Source: Paenibacillus sp. EZ-K15
GTDB lineage: Bacteria > Bacillota > Bacilli > Paenibacillales > Paenibacillaceae
Direction: 5' to 3'
Length of the DNA stretch: 64,000 bases
NCBI RefSeq assembly: GCF_002573715.1
Contig: NZ_PDHM01000010.1
Span: 62,001-126,000 of the forward strand
Both the position numbers and the translations under genes were made by a program. How positions within the stretch are numbered: the stretch's first letter is position 1; every line of letters begins with the position of its first letter. Below the pieces are notes generated by a model. It ran no database searches. It was not told the origin of the DNA and saw only the letters and a list, made by a program, of their open reading frames with translations. Shown piece after piece: positions 51,610-59,688 of the stretch.

Positions 51610-52986
51610 ATGAGCGAAATTTTGCACAAAATAAGAAGCAGGACGGCTACGGTGGCCGTGATCGGTCTCGGTTATGTCGGACTTTCTGTGGCAGTGGAGG
51701 CGGCAAGAGCCAATTACAGGGTGTACGGAATTGACATTGATGAGAATAAAACGGAACAGTTACAACGCGGAAAATCGTATGTTACGGATATAAAGGATGA
51801 AGATATCGATTCTTTGATCCATCAGCGCCTGTATGCCGTTCATGATTTTTCAGTGCTGGCTGAGGCAGATATCATCATTATTTGCTTGCCAACCCCGCTT
51901 AACATCAACAAAGACCCTGACGTTTCCATGATTCGATCAGCCGTTGATTCCATAATCCGATATGCGTCGAGAGATACACTGATAATTTTGGAAAGCACAA
52001 CCTATCCCGGAACGACTGAAGAATTAATTAAGAATGTGATTGAAGTCAATACGCAATTGGAAGTGGGAAAAGATATTTTCGTATGTTATTCTCCGGAAAG
52101 AGTAGACCCGGGAAACCCTAAGTTTAATGTAAAAAATACACCTAAAATCTTAGGTGGAATCACAGAGGTATGTGCAAATCTCGGCATTCAATTTTACCGT
52201 TCTTTTTTGGAGAACGTCATTCCTGTAAGCTCAACGGCTGCGGCCGAAATGGTTAAGTTGTTGGAGAACACGTTTCGAAGTGTGAACATTGCGCTTGTGA
52301 ACGAGCTGACGCTCATGTGTGATCGAATGGGGATTAACATCTGGGAGGTGATCGACGCAGCTTCGACCAAGCCGTTTGGTTATATCCCCTTTTTCCCAGG
52401 GCCGGGTATCGGCGGGCACTGCATCCCGATCGATCCGACGTATCTGTCATGGAGGGCTAAAAAGTTTGGATTCTATAACAAATTTATTGAATTGGCCAGC
52501 GATATCAACAGTAATATGCCCCGATATGTGATATCGCAGATTACAGACATACTCAATGACAATGAAAAGCCGCTAAAAAACTCAAATATTATATGCATTG
52601 GAATGGCTTATAAAAAAGATGTCAACGATATGCGCGAATCGCCTGCACTCGAAGTGTTCAGGCTTCTACAGCAGAAGGGGGCTATTGTAACCTACTATGA
52701 CCCGCTCATTCCATGGTTTATAGACAATGGACACAGGATACCCTCGATAGAACTTTTGCCGGATCTGATTGCCTCTGCAGATCTGGTCGTTATTACTACG
52801 GATCATAGTATGATCGATTACCAGTTTATTGCTGAGCATGCCGCTTTGCTGTATGACACGAAAAATGTGACTCAGTCGATTAAAGGAAACATCGTATTGC
52901 TCGGCGGACATAAGCGATTTGGGAAAAGTTCATCTCAGGATGTGTCGATCCAAGATAACGGGGAAGGGGGGGAAGGGATTGATTGA
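51610..52986 (+). CDS. UDP-sugar 6-dehydrogenase (WbpA/WecC/TuaD type)
   Basis: A 458-aa NAD-dependent dehydrogenase: N-terminal Rossmann domain (VIGLGYVGLSVAVEA), ICLPTPLNINKDPD, YSPERVDPGNP, and the catalytic Cys in GGHCIPIDP near residue 271. A C-terminal UDP-binding domain (GMAYKKDVNDMRESPALEV) follows. It oxidises the C6 of a UDP-hexose, probably UDP-GlcNAc or UDP-ManNAc judging from the SPERxxPG motif, to the uronic acid in two steps. It would supply an acidic sugar to the surface glycan. The last 25 residues form a Gly-rich tail. It overlaps the next gene by 8 bases. Confidence 0.9.
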   Translation: MSEILHKIRSRTATVAVIGLGYVGLSVAVEAARANYRVYGIDIDENKTEQLQRGKSYVTDIKDEDIDSLIHQRLYAVHDFSVLAEADIIIICLPTPLNINKDPDVSMIRSAVDSIIRYASRDTLIILESTTYPGTTEELIKNVIEVNTQLEVGKDIFVCYSPERVDPGNPKFNVKNTPKILGGITEVCANLGIQFYRSFLENVIPVSSTAAAEMVKLLENTFRSVNIALVNELTLMCDRMGINIWEVIDAASTKPFGYIPFFPGPGIGGHCIPIDPTYLSWRAKKFGFYNKFIELASDINSNMPRYVISQITDILNDNEKPLKNSNIICIGMAYKKDVNDMRESPALEVFRLLQQKGAIVTYYDPLIPWFIDNGHRIPSIELLPDLIASADLVVITTDHSMIDYQFIAEHAALLYDTKNVTQSIKGNIVLLGGHKRFGKSSSQDVSIQDNGEGGEGID

Positions 52987-54496
52987 TGTTGTCATTTGTG
53001 TGCATAACGGTTTGGACGCAGTAAAACTATGTTTGGATTCCATTCAAAATAATACTACACAAAAAATTAATTTAATTATCATTGATGATGGAAGCGATCA
53101 AACCACAAGGAAATATCTGAAACAGTATACACGACAATTTCACTATAAATTAATTAGACATGCGAAACCGCAGGGCTATACTGCTTCTGCGAATCAAGGG
53201 TTAAAACTGTCAACATCCCGATACTGCATACTTCTCAACAGCGACACGATCGTAACCAGTCAGTGGTTGGAAAGGCTGACGGAAACCATGGAATCCGATA
53301 ACAGGATCGGTATCGTCGGCCCGTTGTCTAATGCGGCCAGCTGGCAATCCATTCCCCATCTGGATAGGAGCCGGAATGGATTGGAGCCCAACTTAACGAT
53401 TGAACAAATGGCTGAACTTGTCTATCAATCCTCGGATAAGAATTTTCCGAGGGTCATGTTTTTGAACGGCTTCTGTTTAATGATCAAGAGGGAAGTTGTG
53501 GAAAAAATCGGCTATTTTGATGAGAAGAACTTTCCGGTAGGTTACGGAGAAGAAGATGATTATTGTCTTCGTGCCCGCGCTGCTAACTTTAAATTAAAGG
53601 TTGCCACTCATTGTTATATCTATCATCAAAAATCGGCAAGTTTTGGATCCGATAGAAGGAAAAAATTAGCACATAATGGGAAAGCTGCCCTCTATCGCAA
53701 ACATGGCGAGGCAAGGGTTAAGCGATCGGTACAAAAAATGGTCGAGCATCGATTGCTCAAAGAAACAAGGGCAAAATTAAAATGGCTATTAGCGTGCAGA
53801 CGACAAATCATAACACGAAATCAACGGAAAAACGTAATATACACAGCGATAACCGGTAATTACGATAAGCTGCAGGATCCCTTACATTTGAGCAAGCATT
53901 GTGATTACTATTGTTTTACGGATAATCCGAAATTAAAGTCCGGAACCTGGAAAATTATTATGTTAGATAAAATATTCGCGGATACGGCCCGTCAAGCAAG
54001 ATGGATAAAAGTTATGCCACACTTGTTATTCCCGACCTACAAACACAGTGTTTGGGTTGACGGGAATATCAGAATTGTCGGAGATATCGATCGATTTATT
54101 GAAAAATATAGCGCCACTTCATCGCTCGTGTTCTACAAACATTCACATCGGAATTGTATTTATAAAGAAGCGGATGCTTGTATTGCCTTGGGAAAGGATA
54201 AGAAAGAGACCATATTAAAACAAGCAGCCTTGTATAAGAATGCGGGATATCCGAAAGACAACGGACTGATTGAGTCCGGTGTGATCTTAAGACGCCATAA
54301 TGATCCAATCGTTACCGGCACGATGACAACATGGTGGAGACAAATTATGAGTTACAGTAAAAGAGATCAAATCAGTTTTAATTACGTTGCCTGGAAGAAT
54401 AATGTTCCATTTACCGCGATCAATGGCAATATCCGTAATAATGAATTTTTTAAGTGGAGCAAACATCACAATAAGTCGACTAGGTTGAAGCGCTAG
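52979..54496 (+). CDS. Two-domain glycosyltransferase: GT2 fused to DUF616
   Basis: A 505-aa protein. Residues 1-260 form a GT2 (GT-A) domain with IDVVICVHNGLDAVKLCLDS, LLNSDTIV (the metal site) and GYGEEDDYCLRARAANFKL. Residues about 285-500 form a DUF616/TOD1-type transferase domain (VIYTAITGNYDKLQDP, then CFTDNPKL and VWVDGNIRI with a DxD-like core). The two catalytic modules would add two sugars in turn. TTG 52979 follows AAGGGGGGGAAGG, which lies inside the end of the dehydrogenase gene, so translation is coupled. Confidence 0.82.
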   Translation: MIDVVICVHNGLDAVKLCLDSIQNNTTQKINLIIIDDGSDQTTRKYLKQYTRQFHYKLIRHAKPQGYTASANQGLKLSTSRYCILLNSDTIVTSQWLERLTETMESDNRIGIVGPLSNAASWQSIPHLDRSRNGLEPNLTIEQMAELVYQSSDKNFPRVMFLNGFCLMIKREVVEKIGYFDEKNFPVGYGEEDDYCLRARAANFKLKVATHCYIYHQKSASFGSDRRKKLAHNGKAALYRKHGEARVKRSVQKMVEHRLLKETRAKLKWLLACRRQIITRNQRKNVIYTAITGNYDKLQDPLHLSKHCDYYCFTDNPKLKSGTWKIIMLDKIFADTARQARWIKVMPHLLFPTYKHSVWVDGNIRIVGDIDRFIEKYSATSSLVFYKHSHRNCIYKEADACIALGKDKKETILKQAALYKNAGYPKDNGLIESGVILRRHNDPIVTGTMTTWWRQIMSYSKRDQISFNYVAWKNNVPFTAINGNIRNNEFFKWSKHHNKSTRLKR

Positions 54497-54509
54497 CAAT
54501 ATGTATCTT

Positions 54510-54537
54510 AGGGGCTGTTGTCGTACAACGGCCCCTT
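54510..54537. terminator. Bidirectional terminator
   Basis: GGGGC-TGTTGT pairs with ACAAC-G-GCCCC around 3 bases. It lies between the convergent GT2-DUF616 gene and the CotS-like kinase gene. Confidence 0.7.
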
Positions 54538-54584
54538 CTGCATTCCCTTCAATAAGGTGGTAGTCTGGCGCAAGGAAAAGTGTT

Positions 54585-55532
54585 TTATTTAACGCCACCC
54601 AATTGCCTGCTTAATATGTCATCCTTCTTCAGTTCGTCCAATACAATCTCTTGTACCCGGGATTTCTTCAGTGGGAGTTTATTTTGCCTGATCGATCCGC
54701 CGAGGTAGTAGTAGAGGCTGTAAGGAAAAATCGCGTCTATATAGTAGAGTTCTTCAAAGGACTTCCCTTCAGGAAATCTCGCAAAATACTCTTTATAATG
54801 AGAAGACAACACCATCCTCGGTAATAAATAACGGATATCCTTGATGGGAGAGTCAATTCTTGAATGCTCCAGATCAATGATCCATATATCTCCTGATGCC
54901 GTTTTTATTGCGTTTAAATGGGTTAAATCCCCATGTACAAGCCATCTTCTATTGTTCACGGATTTGAGGTGATCAGCGAGGACGGGCACCCTCCGGGAAG
55001 AAACTCTTATACATTTCTCAGCTAATTGTATACATGGTTGAATATGCTGCAAGGAGTACTGGTCTTTCCATTTCATCAATTCTTTTAATTTGAATTGATA
55101 CTCAGATATCCACCTCTTTATTCCAACCTTCAAGTCGTCTGGATTTTGATTGGATGTGAGTGAACTCGGCAATCTAGCGTGTTGATGAAAATCCCCGATT
55201 ACCTTTACGCGGTCCATTATCGATGCAGAACCGCCAGAGATATATCTAGATAAATAATAACGATGCTTTCCTTGCTTCGTACATAGTTTCCGTTGATTCG
55301 TGGCGATAACCTCAGGAACCTTTAACCCTTGTTGGGATAGCGCGTTTTGCATAGTGACTGAAGGGGTGAAGGTTTTACTTGATCTGTAATCCGACTTAAG
55401 GACATAAGTTTCTTTGTTATCGATTACCTTCCACACCGCTTTATCCGGCTCGTCCTGAATCCATTCGATTCTCGGTTTTTTGATGTCATAATACTGGTTA
55501 AGAACCATCGTTGCATCTTGAACTGTAGGCAT
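54585..55532 (-). CDS. CotS-like kinase-fold (APH family) protein
   Basis: A 315-aa protein of the CotS/YutH branch with Brenner motif WLVHGDLTHLNAI and metal-binding WIIDLEHSRIDSPIKDIRYL. The layout and WIIDLEHS wording are close to Bacillus CotS-type coat kinases and clearly different from the 46242 and 47586 pair. GGAGAG lies 7 bases before ATG 55532. It is the second gene of a minus-strand pair with the glycosyltransferase at 55579, 46 bases after it. Confidence 0.82.
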   Translation of the reverse strand: MPTVQDATMVLNQYYDIKKPRIEWIQDEPDKAVWKVIDNKETYVLKSDYRSSKTFTPSVTMQNALSQQGLKVPEVIATNQRKLCTKQGKHRYYLSRYISGGSASIMDRVKVIGDFHQHARLPSSLTSNQNPDDLKVGIKRWISEYQFKLKELMKWKDQYSLQHIQPCIQLAEKCIRVSSRRVPVLADHLKSVNNRRWLVHGDLTHLNAIKTASGDIWIIDLEHSRIDSPIKDIRYLLPRMVLSSHYKEYFARFPEGKSFEELYYIDAIFPYSLYYYLGGSIRQNKLPLKKSRVQEIVLDELKKDDILSRQLGGVK

Positions 55533-55578
55533 GCTATCACTCTCCATTCCAGATCATAGGTCATCATCTATTACAGTC

Positions 55579-56595
55579 TTATGGTACGCCGATCAAGCCT
55601 TGAAAAAGAGACCTCCAATTTTCCGCACACTGTTTGACCTTAAAGTTCTTCGTCACAGCCTTCGCGGCCTTTTGTGAAATTTTTTTCCGAAGTTGGGGAT
55701 TTTCGATCATTTCTTTAATCCCGGCGTACCAACCCTGCTCTGTTTGAGGAACAAAATAACCCGTTTTTTTGTGGAATACGCAATCACGGTATATGGGGGA
55801 TAATGAATAAATGCCGGGAATGCGGCAGGATGCATAGTCGCGGAACTTCACATTGCTTTTGCAGTGGTAGAACAGATCATCATCCATGGGTGCAAGACCG
55901 ATATCCCAATTGGCCCGATACAGCCGCTGCATGAACTGGCTGTAATCCTCATTATGTTTCCAATGCGAGACATTGGGATGACCCTTCAATTCTTCAGGAC
56001 AGTACCCATAGAACTCCAGTCTAACCAAATCTCCGTATTCCTTAAGTATACGTTTCAATGCGGGAATAACGGGCCGGAAAGAACTAACCTTTTTTGCACC
56101 TTCGTATCCGATCACGAGTCGATCTTCCTTTTTCGGACCTCTGGACAATTGTGTAAATGAAACATCAATGCTCCCTGGAAAATAGATCACTTTAGGATTA
56201 AATTGCTTCTTAATCAGCTCGCGAAAGACGGGTGATTCTACTTTGACCATGTGTACGTTTTTTAGAAAGTAAGTATAGGTTTTTTTATAAGCGGGTTTTG
56301 AGTAGATCTGGCCAAGACGAGTTGTTTGAGGAATCGCGAGAAAATGGTCGTCAATGACGTATACAGTCTTCTTTCCCTCGAGGTGTGCCCATTCTAAGCA
56401 ATGGAGCGCTGCGGGCTCAATGCTTCTCAGAAACAAAATAATATCGAATGAAGAAATGATAGATCGGGTTACCTGTTTATGTGGAAGGATCTCAAAACGG
56501 CAGTATCCTTGTCCTTCCAGATAACGGAGAGGTGGGAGAAGAATGATTTGGTACGATGCGGTTCCCTCTGAGCCGACCACAAGAATTCTTCTCAT
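55579..56595 (-). CDS. Glycosyltransferase, GT4-like (GT-B)
   Basis: A 338-aa GT-B transferase. The N-terminus is RRILVVGSEGTASYQIILLP. The donor half shows GYEGAKKVSSF, YGYCPEELKGHPNVSHW, NWDIGLAPMDDDLFYHCKSN and YASCRIPGIYSLSPIY. It resembles glycosyltransferases with few conserved catalytic residues, as in many spore-surface loci. GGAGGT precedes ATG 56595. It is the first gene of the pair with a CotS-like kinase; the pairing resembles the cotS-cotSA arrangement of Bacillus. Confidence 0.8.
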   Translation of the reverse strand: MRRILVVGSEGTASYQIILLPPLRYLEGQGYCRFEILPHKQVTRSIISSFDIILFLRSIEPAALHCLEWAHLEGKKTVYVIDDHFLAIPQTTRLGQIYSKPAYKKTYTYFLKNVHMVKVESPVFRELIKKQFNPKVIYFPGSIDVSFTQLSRGPKKEDRLVIGYEGAKKVSSFRPVIPALKRILKEYGDLVRLEFYGYCPEELKGHPNVSHWKHNEDYSQFMQRLYRANWDIGLAPMDDDLFYHCKSNVKFRDYASCRIPGIYSLSPIYRDCVFHKKTGYFVPQTEQGWYAGIKEMIENPQLRKKISQKAAKAVTKNFKVKQCAENWRSLFQGLIGVP

Positions 56596-56658
56596 CTAAT
56601 GACCTCCAATCAACAATGTTTACTGGATGCCCTTGCGGGTAACTCAGTTGTAAAATAA

Positions 56659-56692
56659 GTGCTTGCCCTCATCACGAAAGAGGAGAGCAAGC
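56659..56692 (-). terminator. Minus-strand terminator
   Basis: GCTTGC (56661-56666) pairs with GCAAGC (56687-56692) with an inner CCTC/GAGG pair, followed on minus by ACTTATTTTA. It lies behind the beta-helix gene. Confidence 0.65.
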
Positions 56693-56719
56693 GAAAAAGC
56701 CATACATGAAACAAGGAAT

Positions 56720-57634
56720 TTAGAACAAGTTATTATCGGTACCTGTTACGGAGATTTGAGTCGGCGTGTTACCGGTGAACCGATTTCCGAATGCGGTGTT
56801 TTCATCGCCAGAAATGAGGAGTCCAAAATTCTGGTTGAGCTCCATCTCGTTGAATTCCACGCTGTTAAAATCCGTGGCAATTGCGATACCGGTTTGAGTG
56901 TTACCATCGGAATCGTTGGCTCCAAGATAACCGTTATCCCCGGTTGTGATCGAAACGCCGATCCCTGTATTATTTTCCGCGTTGTTGCGTATCAGTACGT
57001 TGTTTGCTGCTGCAACGGTGATTCCGCTTGTTCCGTTTTGCGAGACCGTGTTGCCGAATAACAGATTGTTCGCTGCGGTGCTGGAGATGCCGATCGTGCC
57101 GTTTTGCGAGACAGTATTACCGATAGCCGCATTATTGGCGCCGGCCAACAAAATACCCACACTTGTATTGCTGAAGGATACATTCTGTACGATCCAGCTG
57201 TCGGTGCTTACTACGTTGATTCCTGCAGCGCCGCCTGCGTCTTGAACACTGTTTCTCCACGCTACATGACCGGTACCGGCAGCTAAATCAATGCCAATAC
57301 CAAGCGTGTTGTTAATGGTATTGCCAATAATGCGGTGATTGGTACCAGCGGTAACATCAATCGCATCGGCCGTGTAGTTTTGAATCTTAAATCCGTTAAT
57401 TTCAACCCCCGTAGCTGCCGTGACAATGAACGCACTTGCCGCAGCGTTGAGTCCTTGGCGTATCGCCGAACCTTCATTTTTAGCTATAACTTTTACGTTG
57501 GAAGTCGCTACAGTCACCGCCGGCTCTGGATACGTTCCATCATTAACCAATACGACATCACCAGCGACAGCTGAAGCTACCGCAGTTGCAATTGGCGTCC
57601 CTGTAGGTGAAGGGAAGACCGAAATAATGGCCAT
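56720..57634 (-). CDS. Right-handed beta-helix protein, NosD/pectate-lyase-like fold
   Basis: A 304-aa protein with a short N-terminal cap (VFPSPTGTPIATAVASAVAG) and about ten coils of a parallel beta-helix. Repeated rungs are visible: GNTISQNGTxGISS, NNLLFGNTVSQNGT and NNVLIRNNAENNT. It has no signal peptide. Pectate-lyase catalytic residues are not evident, so it is more probably a structural or sugar-binding surface fibre. AAGGAGG lies 8 bases before ATG 57634. A damaged paralogue lies just upstream at 57904-58122. Confidence 0.8.
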   Translation of the reverse strand: MAIISVFPSPTGTPIATAVASAVAGDVVLVNDGTYPEPAVTVATSNVKVIAKNEGSAIRQGLNAAASAFIVTAATGVEINGFKIQNYTADAIDVTAGTNHRIIGNTINNTLGIGIDLAAGTGHVAWRNSVQDAGGAAGINVVSTDSWIVQNVSFSNTSVGILLAGANNAAIGNTVSQNGTIGISSTAANNLLFGNTVSQNGTSGITVAAANNVLIRNNAENNTGIGVSITTGDNGYLGANDSDGNTQTGIAIATDFNSVEFNEMELNQNFGLLISGDENTAFGNRFTGNTPTQISVTGTDNNLF

Positions 57635-57845
57635 CACGTCTACCTCCTTATATAGAATTGATTAAGGTTTTGTATTCTTAATCTAGTAACAGTTAATGCA
57701 ATGGATGAAAGTTATGTTAAGGCAGATGAATGAGATAAAATGCACATTTTTGAGAGGTTGAAAGAACTGATAGGTTAAAGCCTACGTTCCTACAGCCAAG
57801 ACGTGGATCGTTCTCGAACGGATAATGCACGTGGTAAATATCAGT

Positions 57846-57887
57846 GCAAAAAAAGTGCCTGTTCCCAACACATGCGTTGAGAACAGG
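57846..57887 (-). terminator. Minus-strand terminator
   Basis: GCCTGTTC...GAACAGGC with inner CAAC/GTTG pairing, followed by T7 on minus. It lies behind the broken beta-helix paralogue. Confidence 0.8.
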
Positions 57888-57903
57888 CAAGTTTGAAAAA
57901 GGA

Positions 57904-58122
57904 TTAGAACAGGTTATTATCCTGACCCGTTATGGAAATCTGAGTCGGCTGGTTGCCTGTGAAGCGGTTCCCGAAAGCAGTATTTTCATTGCCAGCAATG
58001 ACCAGTCCATAATTTTGATTAAACTCCATCTCATTAAATCGCACCCTGTTCCTCCAAACCAGGGTGCCCTGTACCTACGTTAAGGTTGATGCCGGCGCTA
58101 AGTGTGTTGTTGACGTAAGATA
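57904..58122 (-). pseudogene. Remnant of a second beta-helix protein
   Basis: Minus-strand codons ending at TAA 57904 read RFNEMEFNQNYGLVIAGN...NRFTGNQPTQISITGQDNNLF, closely similar to the C-terminus of the intact 56720 protein. Just upstream in another frame lies VNNTLSAGINLNVGTGH, matching INNTLGIGIDLAAGTGH of that protein. The remnant thus carries an internal deletion of about 115 codons at a matching GTGH...RN point, plus a frameshift. It lacks the N-terminal half and a start codon, but retains its terminator. Confidence 0.85.
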
Positions 58123-58215
58123 GATTTTACGCTTTGAAGGAGCGCTTTCTGATAACCATGCGAAAGGTTCAAATATAATAGAAAGGTGTCTCTAGTAGGG
58201 TGACGCCGACCACGT

Positions 58216-58254
58216 GTAAAACCCTCCGAACTATGCACAGTTGGAGGGTTTTAC
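58216..58254 (-). terminator. Probable minus-strand terminator
   Basis: GTAAAACCCTCC (58216-58227) pairs with GGAGGGTTTTAC (58243-58254), with the T-run inside the stem. It lies behind the CHRD gene. Nothing else is seen between 58123 and 58291. Confidence 0.5.
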
Positions 58255-58291
58255 GTTCATAAAACGTATATTACCATATGATGATGTGCTT

Positions 58292-58702
58292 CTATCGGCG
58301 AACCTGGCCGCGAATTTCCCCATCCGGATTTTGGATTGTGTGAACATTAACATAAGCATTACCACGCTCGAATTCACGAATCAGGTCTCGAATCGTTCTG
58401 CCTTGCAGAGGACCGACCAAATCCTGGTTCGTCAACACACCCTGAACGACTCCGCGTCTTACGGTGATACCGAATTTTGAAGGACCGAACAAGAAGGCGA
58501 CAATGGGGCCGTTTTGTCCTACTCTTCCAAGATGGATATGAGCTTGCGTCACACGGTTGATGTTTCGGATAACAAGTCTGAATCTTAGCTCGGTACCTGT
58601 GCTGTTGAGCTGAAATACGATATTACCTGTGGCTCTCGTTCTAACAGGTGGAACCTCATTTCTTCCTAGTAATAATGCCCGGAATGTTCTGATTGTCTTC
58701 AC
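58292..58702 (-). CDS. CHRD domain protein
   Basis: A 136-aa protein filled by one CHRD (chordin-like) domain: FRALLLGRNEVPPVRTRATG at the start, AHIHLGRVGQNGPIVAFLF in the middle and VNVHTIQNPDGEIRGQV at the end. It has no signal peptide, which is unusual for a CHRD protein and fits mother-cell assembly on the spore. GTG 58702 follows AAAGGAAG. A sigmaK-like promoter sits 26 bases upstream, so it is probably a spore-surface component. Confidence 0.88.
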   Translation of the reverse strand: MKTIRTFRALLLGRNEVPPVRTRATGNIVFQLNSTGTELRFRLVIRNINRVTQAHIHLGRVGQNGPIVAFLFGPSKFGITVRRGVVQGVLTNQDLVGPLQGRTIRDLIREFERGNAYVNVHTIQNPDGEIRGQVRR

Positions 58703-58727
58703 TTCCTTTCTTTTGAATGCTTTAGTT

Positions 58728-58754
58728 TATTCTATGTAGATAGAGTTGGTATGT
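58728..58754 (-). promoter_or_regulatory. SigmaK-like promoter of the CHRD gene
   Basis: On minus, AC is followed after 16 bases by CATAGAATA, a full match to AC-N16-CATAnnnTA. The predicted start is about 18 bases before the CHRD start codon, just leaving room for its ribosome site. Confidence 0.6.
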
Positions 58755-58808
58755 TTATTGGTCCATACATTCAACCCAATTAATTTCGCTATCAGGTACG
58801 AGTGCCGT

Positions 58809-58836
58809 TACAGTAAAAAAACCTATACATAAAATG
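58809..58836 (+). promoter_or_regulatory. SigmaK-like promoter of the glycosyltransferase operon
   Basis: AC (58810-58811), 16 bases and CATAAAATG (58828-58836) match the sigmaK pattern except the final base. It lies 42 bases before the first gene of the plus-strand operon that runs to the window end, back-to-back with the CHRD promoter. Confidence 0.5.
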
Positions 58837-58877
58837 AGGGGGAAGTCTTCTTAATCCAAACTTGGCAGGTGAGAAAC

Positions 58878-59684
58878 ATGTTGAAACGAAGTCCTGCGAG
58901 TCCCGTTAACAGAAAAAAGAGGAGAAGATCCCTGTCCCCGATCAAAAATGCGGAGCTTCCGAGGGTATCCGTCATCATTCCTGCCATGAACGAGTCGAAG
59001 ACCATTGCGGCAGTCATTCGGCAAGCCGATCAAGTGCACCCCGACACGGAGGTTATCGTTGTTGCCAATGGTTCAACGGACGGTACAGCAGAAATTGCTC
59101 AAAGCATCGGAGCGAGGGTGATTCACCTGCCCTTTCCGCTCGGTCATGATGTGGGACGAAGTATCGGCGCTGCAGCGGCTAGAGGAGACATCTTGCTGTT
59201 TACCGATGCAGACATTGTTATTAAAGCAAGTGATTTGACGCCTTTAACGAAAGCTGTGGAAGATGGTGTGGATGTAGCTTTGAACAAGTATTTGGGTCCA
59301 ACCGACAAGCATCGCGTTCACAGCGTTATCCTCGCCAAGCATACGTTAAACATTTTGGTCTCCAATCCCGAATTGAAAGGAGCTTCTTTAACAACGATTC
59401 CACATGCAATGAGCCGTAAAGCAATAAATCTGATTGGTATCGACAATTTGGCTGTCCCCCCGAAAGCTCAGGCAATGGCCATTTATAATGGCTTGAAGGT
59501 ACGAGGGGTCCATTACGTGGATGTGGGAAAAAGAAACCCCAGAAGGGGAAGAACCAAAGGAAATGATCCCCTTGAAACCTTGATCGTTGGGGATCATTTG
59601 GAGGCTATAGATTGGTTGATCTCTAAATCCGGCATGCGGGGAAATCGGTCAGATCTCACACGAAAAAGAGAAAGCGTGTGGTGA
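58878..59684 (+). CDS. GT2 glycosyltransferase (glucosyl-3-phosphoglycerate-synthase-like)
   Basis: A 268-aa GT-A enzyme. A basic start (NRKKRRRS) is followed by VSVIIPAMNESKTIAAVIRQ, VVANGSTDGTAEIAQ, GHDVGRSIGAAAARGDILLF and TDADIVI (the DxD metal site). The GHDVG...GDILLFTDAD segment resembles enzymes of the GpgS/dolichol-phosphate sugar type. It has no membrane segment. It is the first gene of a tightly packed operon, and the next gene encodes a paralogue with an extra N-terminal region. AGGTGA precedes ATG 58878. Confidence 0.85.
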   Translation: MLKRSPASPVNRKKRRRSLSPIKNAELPRVSVIIPAMNESKTIAAVIRQADQVHPDTEVIVVANGSTDGTAEIAQSIGARVIHLPFPLGHDVGRSIGAAAARGDILLFTDADIVIKASDLTPLTKAVEDGVDVALNKYLGPTDKHRVHSVILAKHTLNILVSNPELKGASLTTIPHAMSRKAINLIGIDNLAVPPKAQAMAIYNGLKVRGVHYVDVGKRNPRRGRTKGNDPLETLIVGDHLEAIDWLISKSGMRGNRSDLTRKRESVW

Positions 59685-59688
59685 TGGA

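Noticed and set aside
58241..58480. Plus-strand frame opposite the CHRD gene
   Set aside because: The CHRD domain on minus is unmistakable and has its own promoter and ribosome site.
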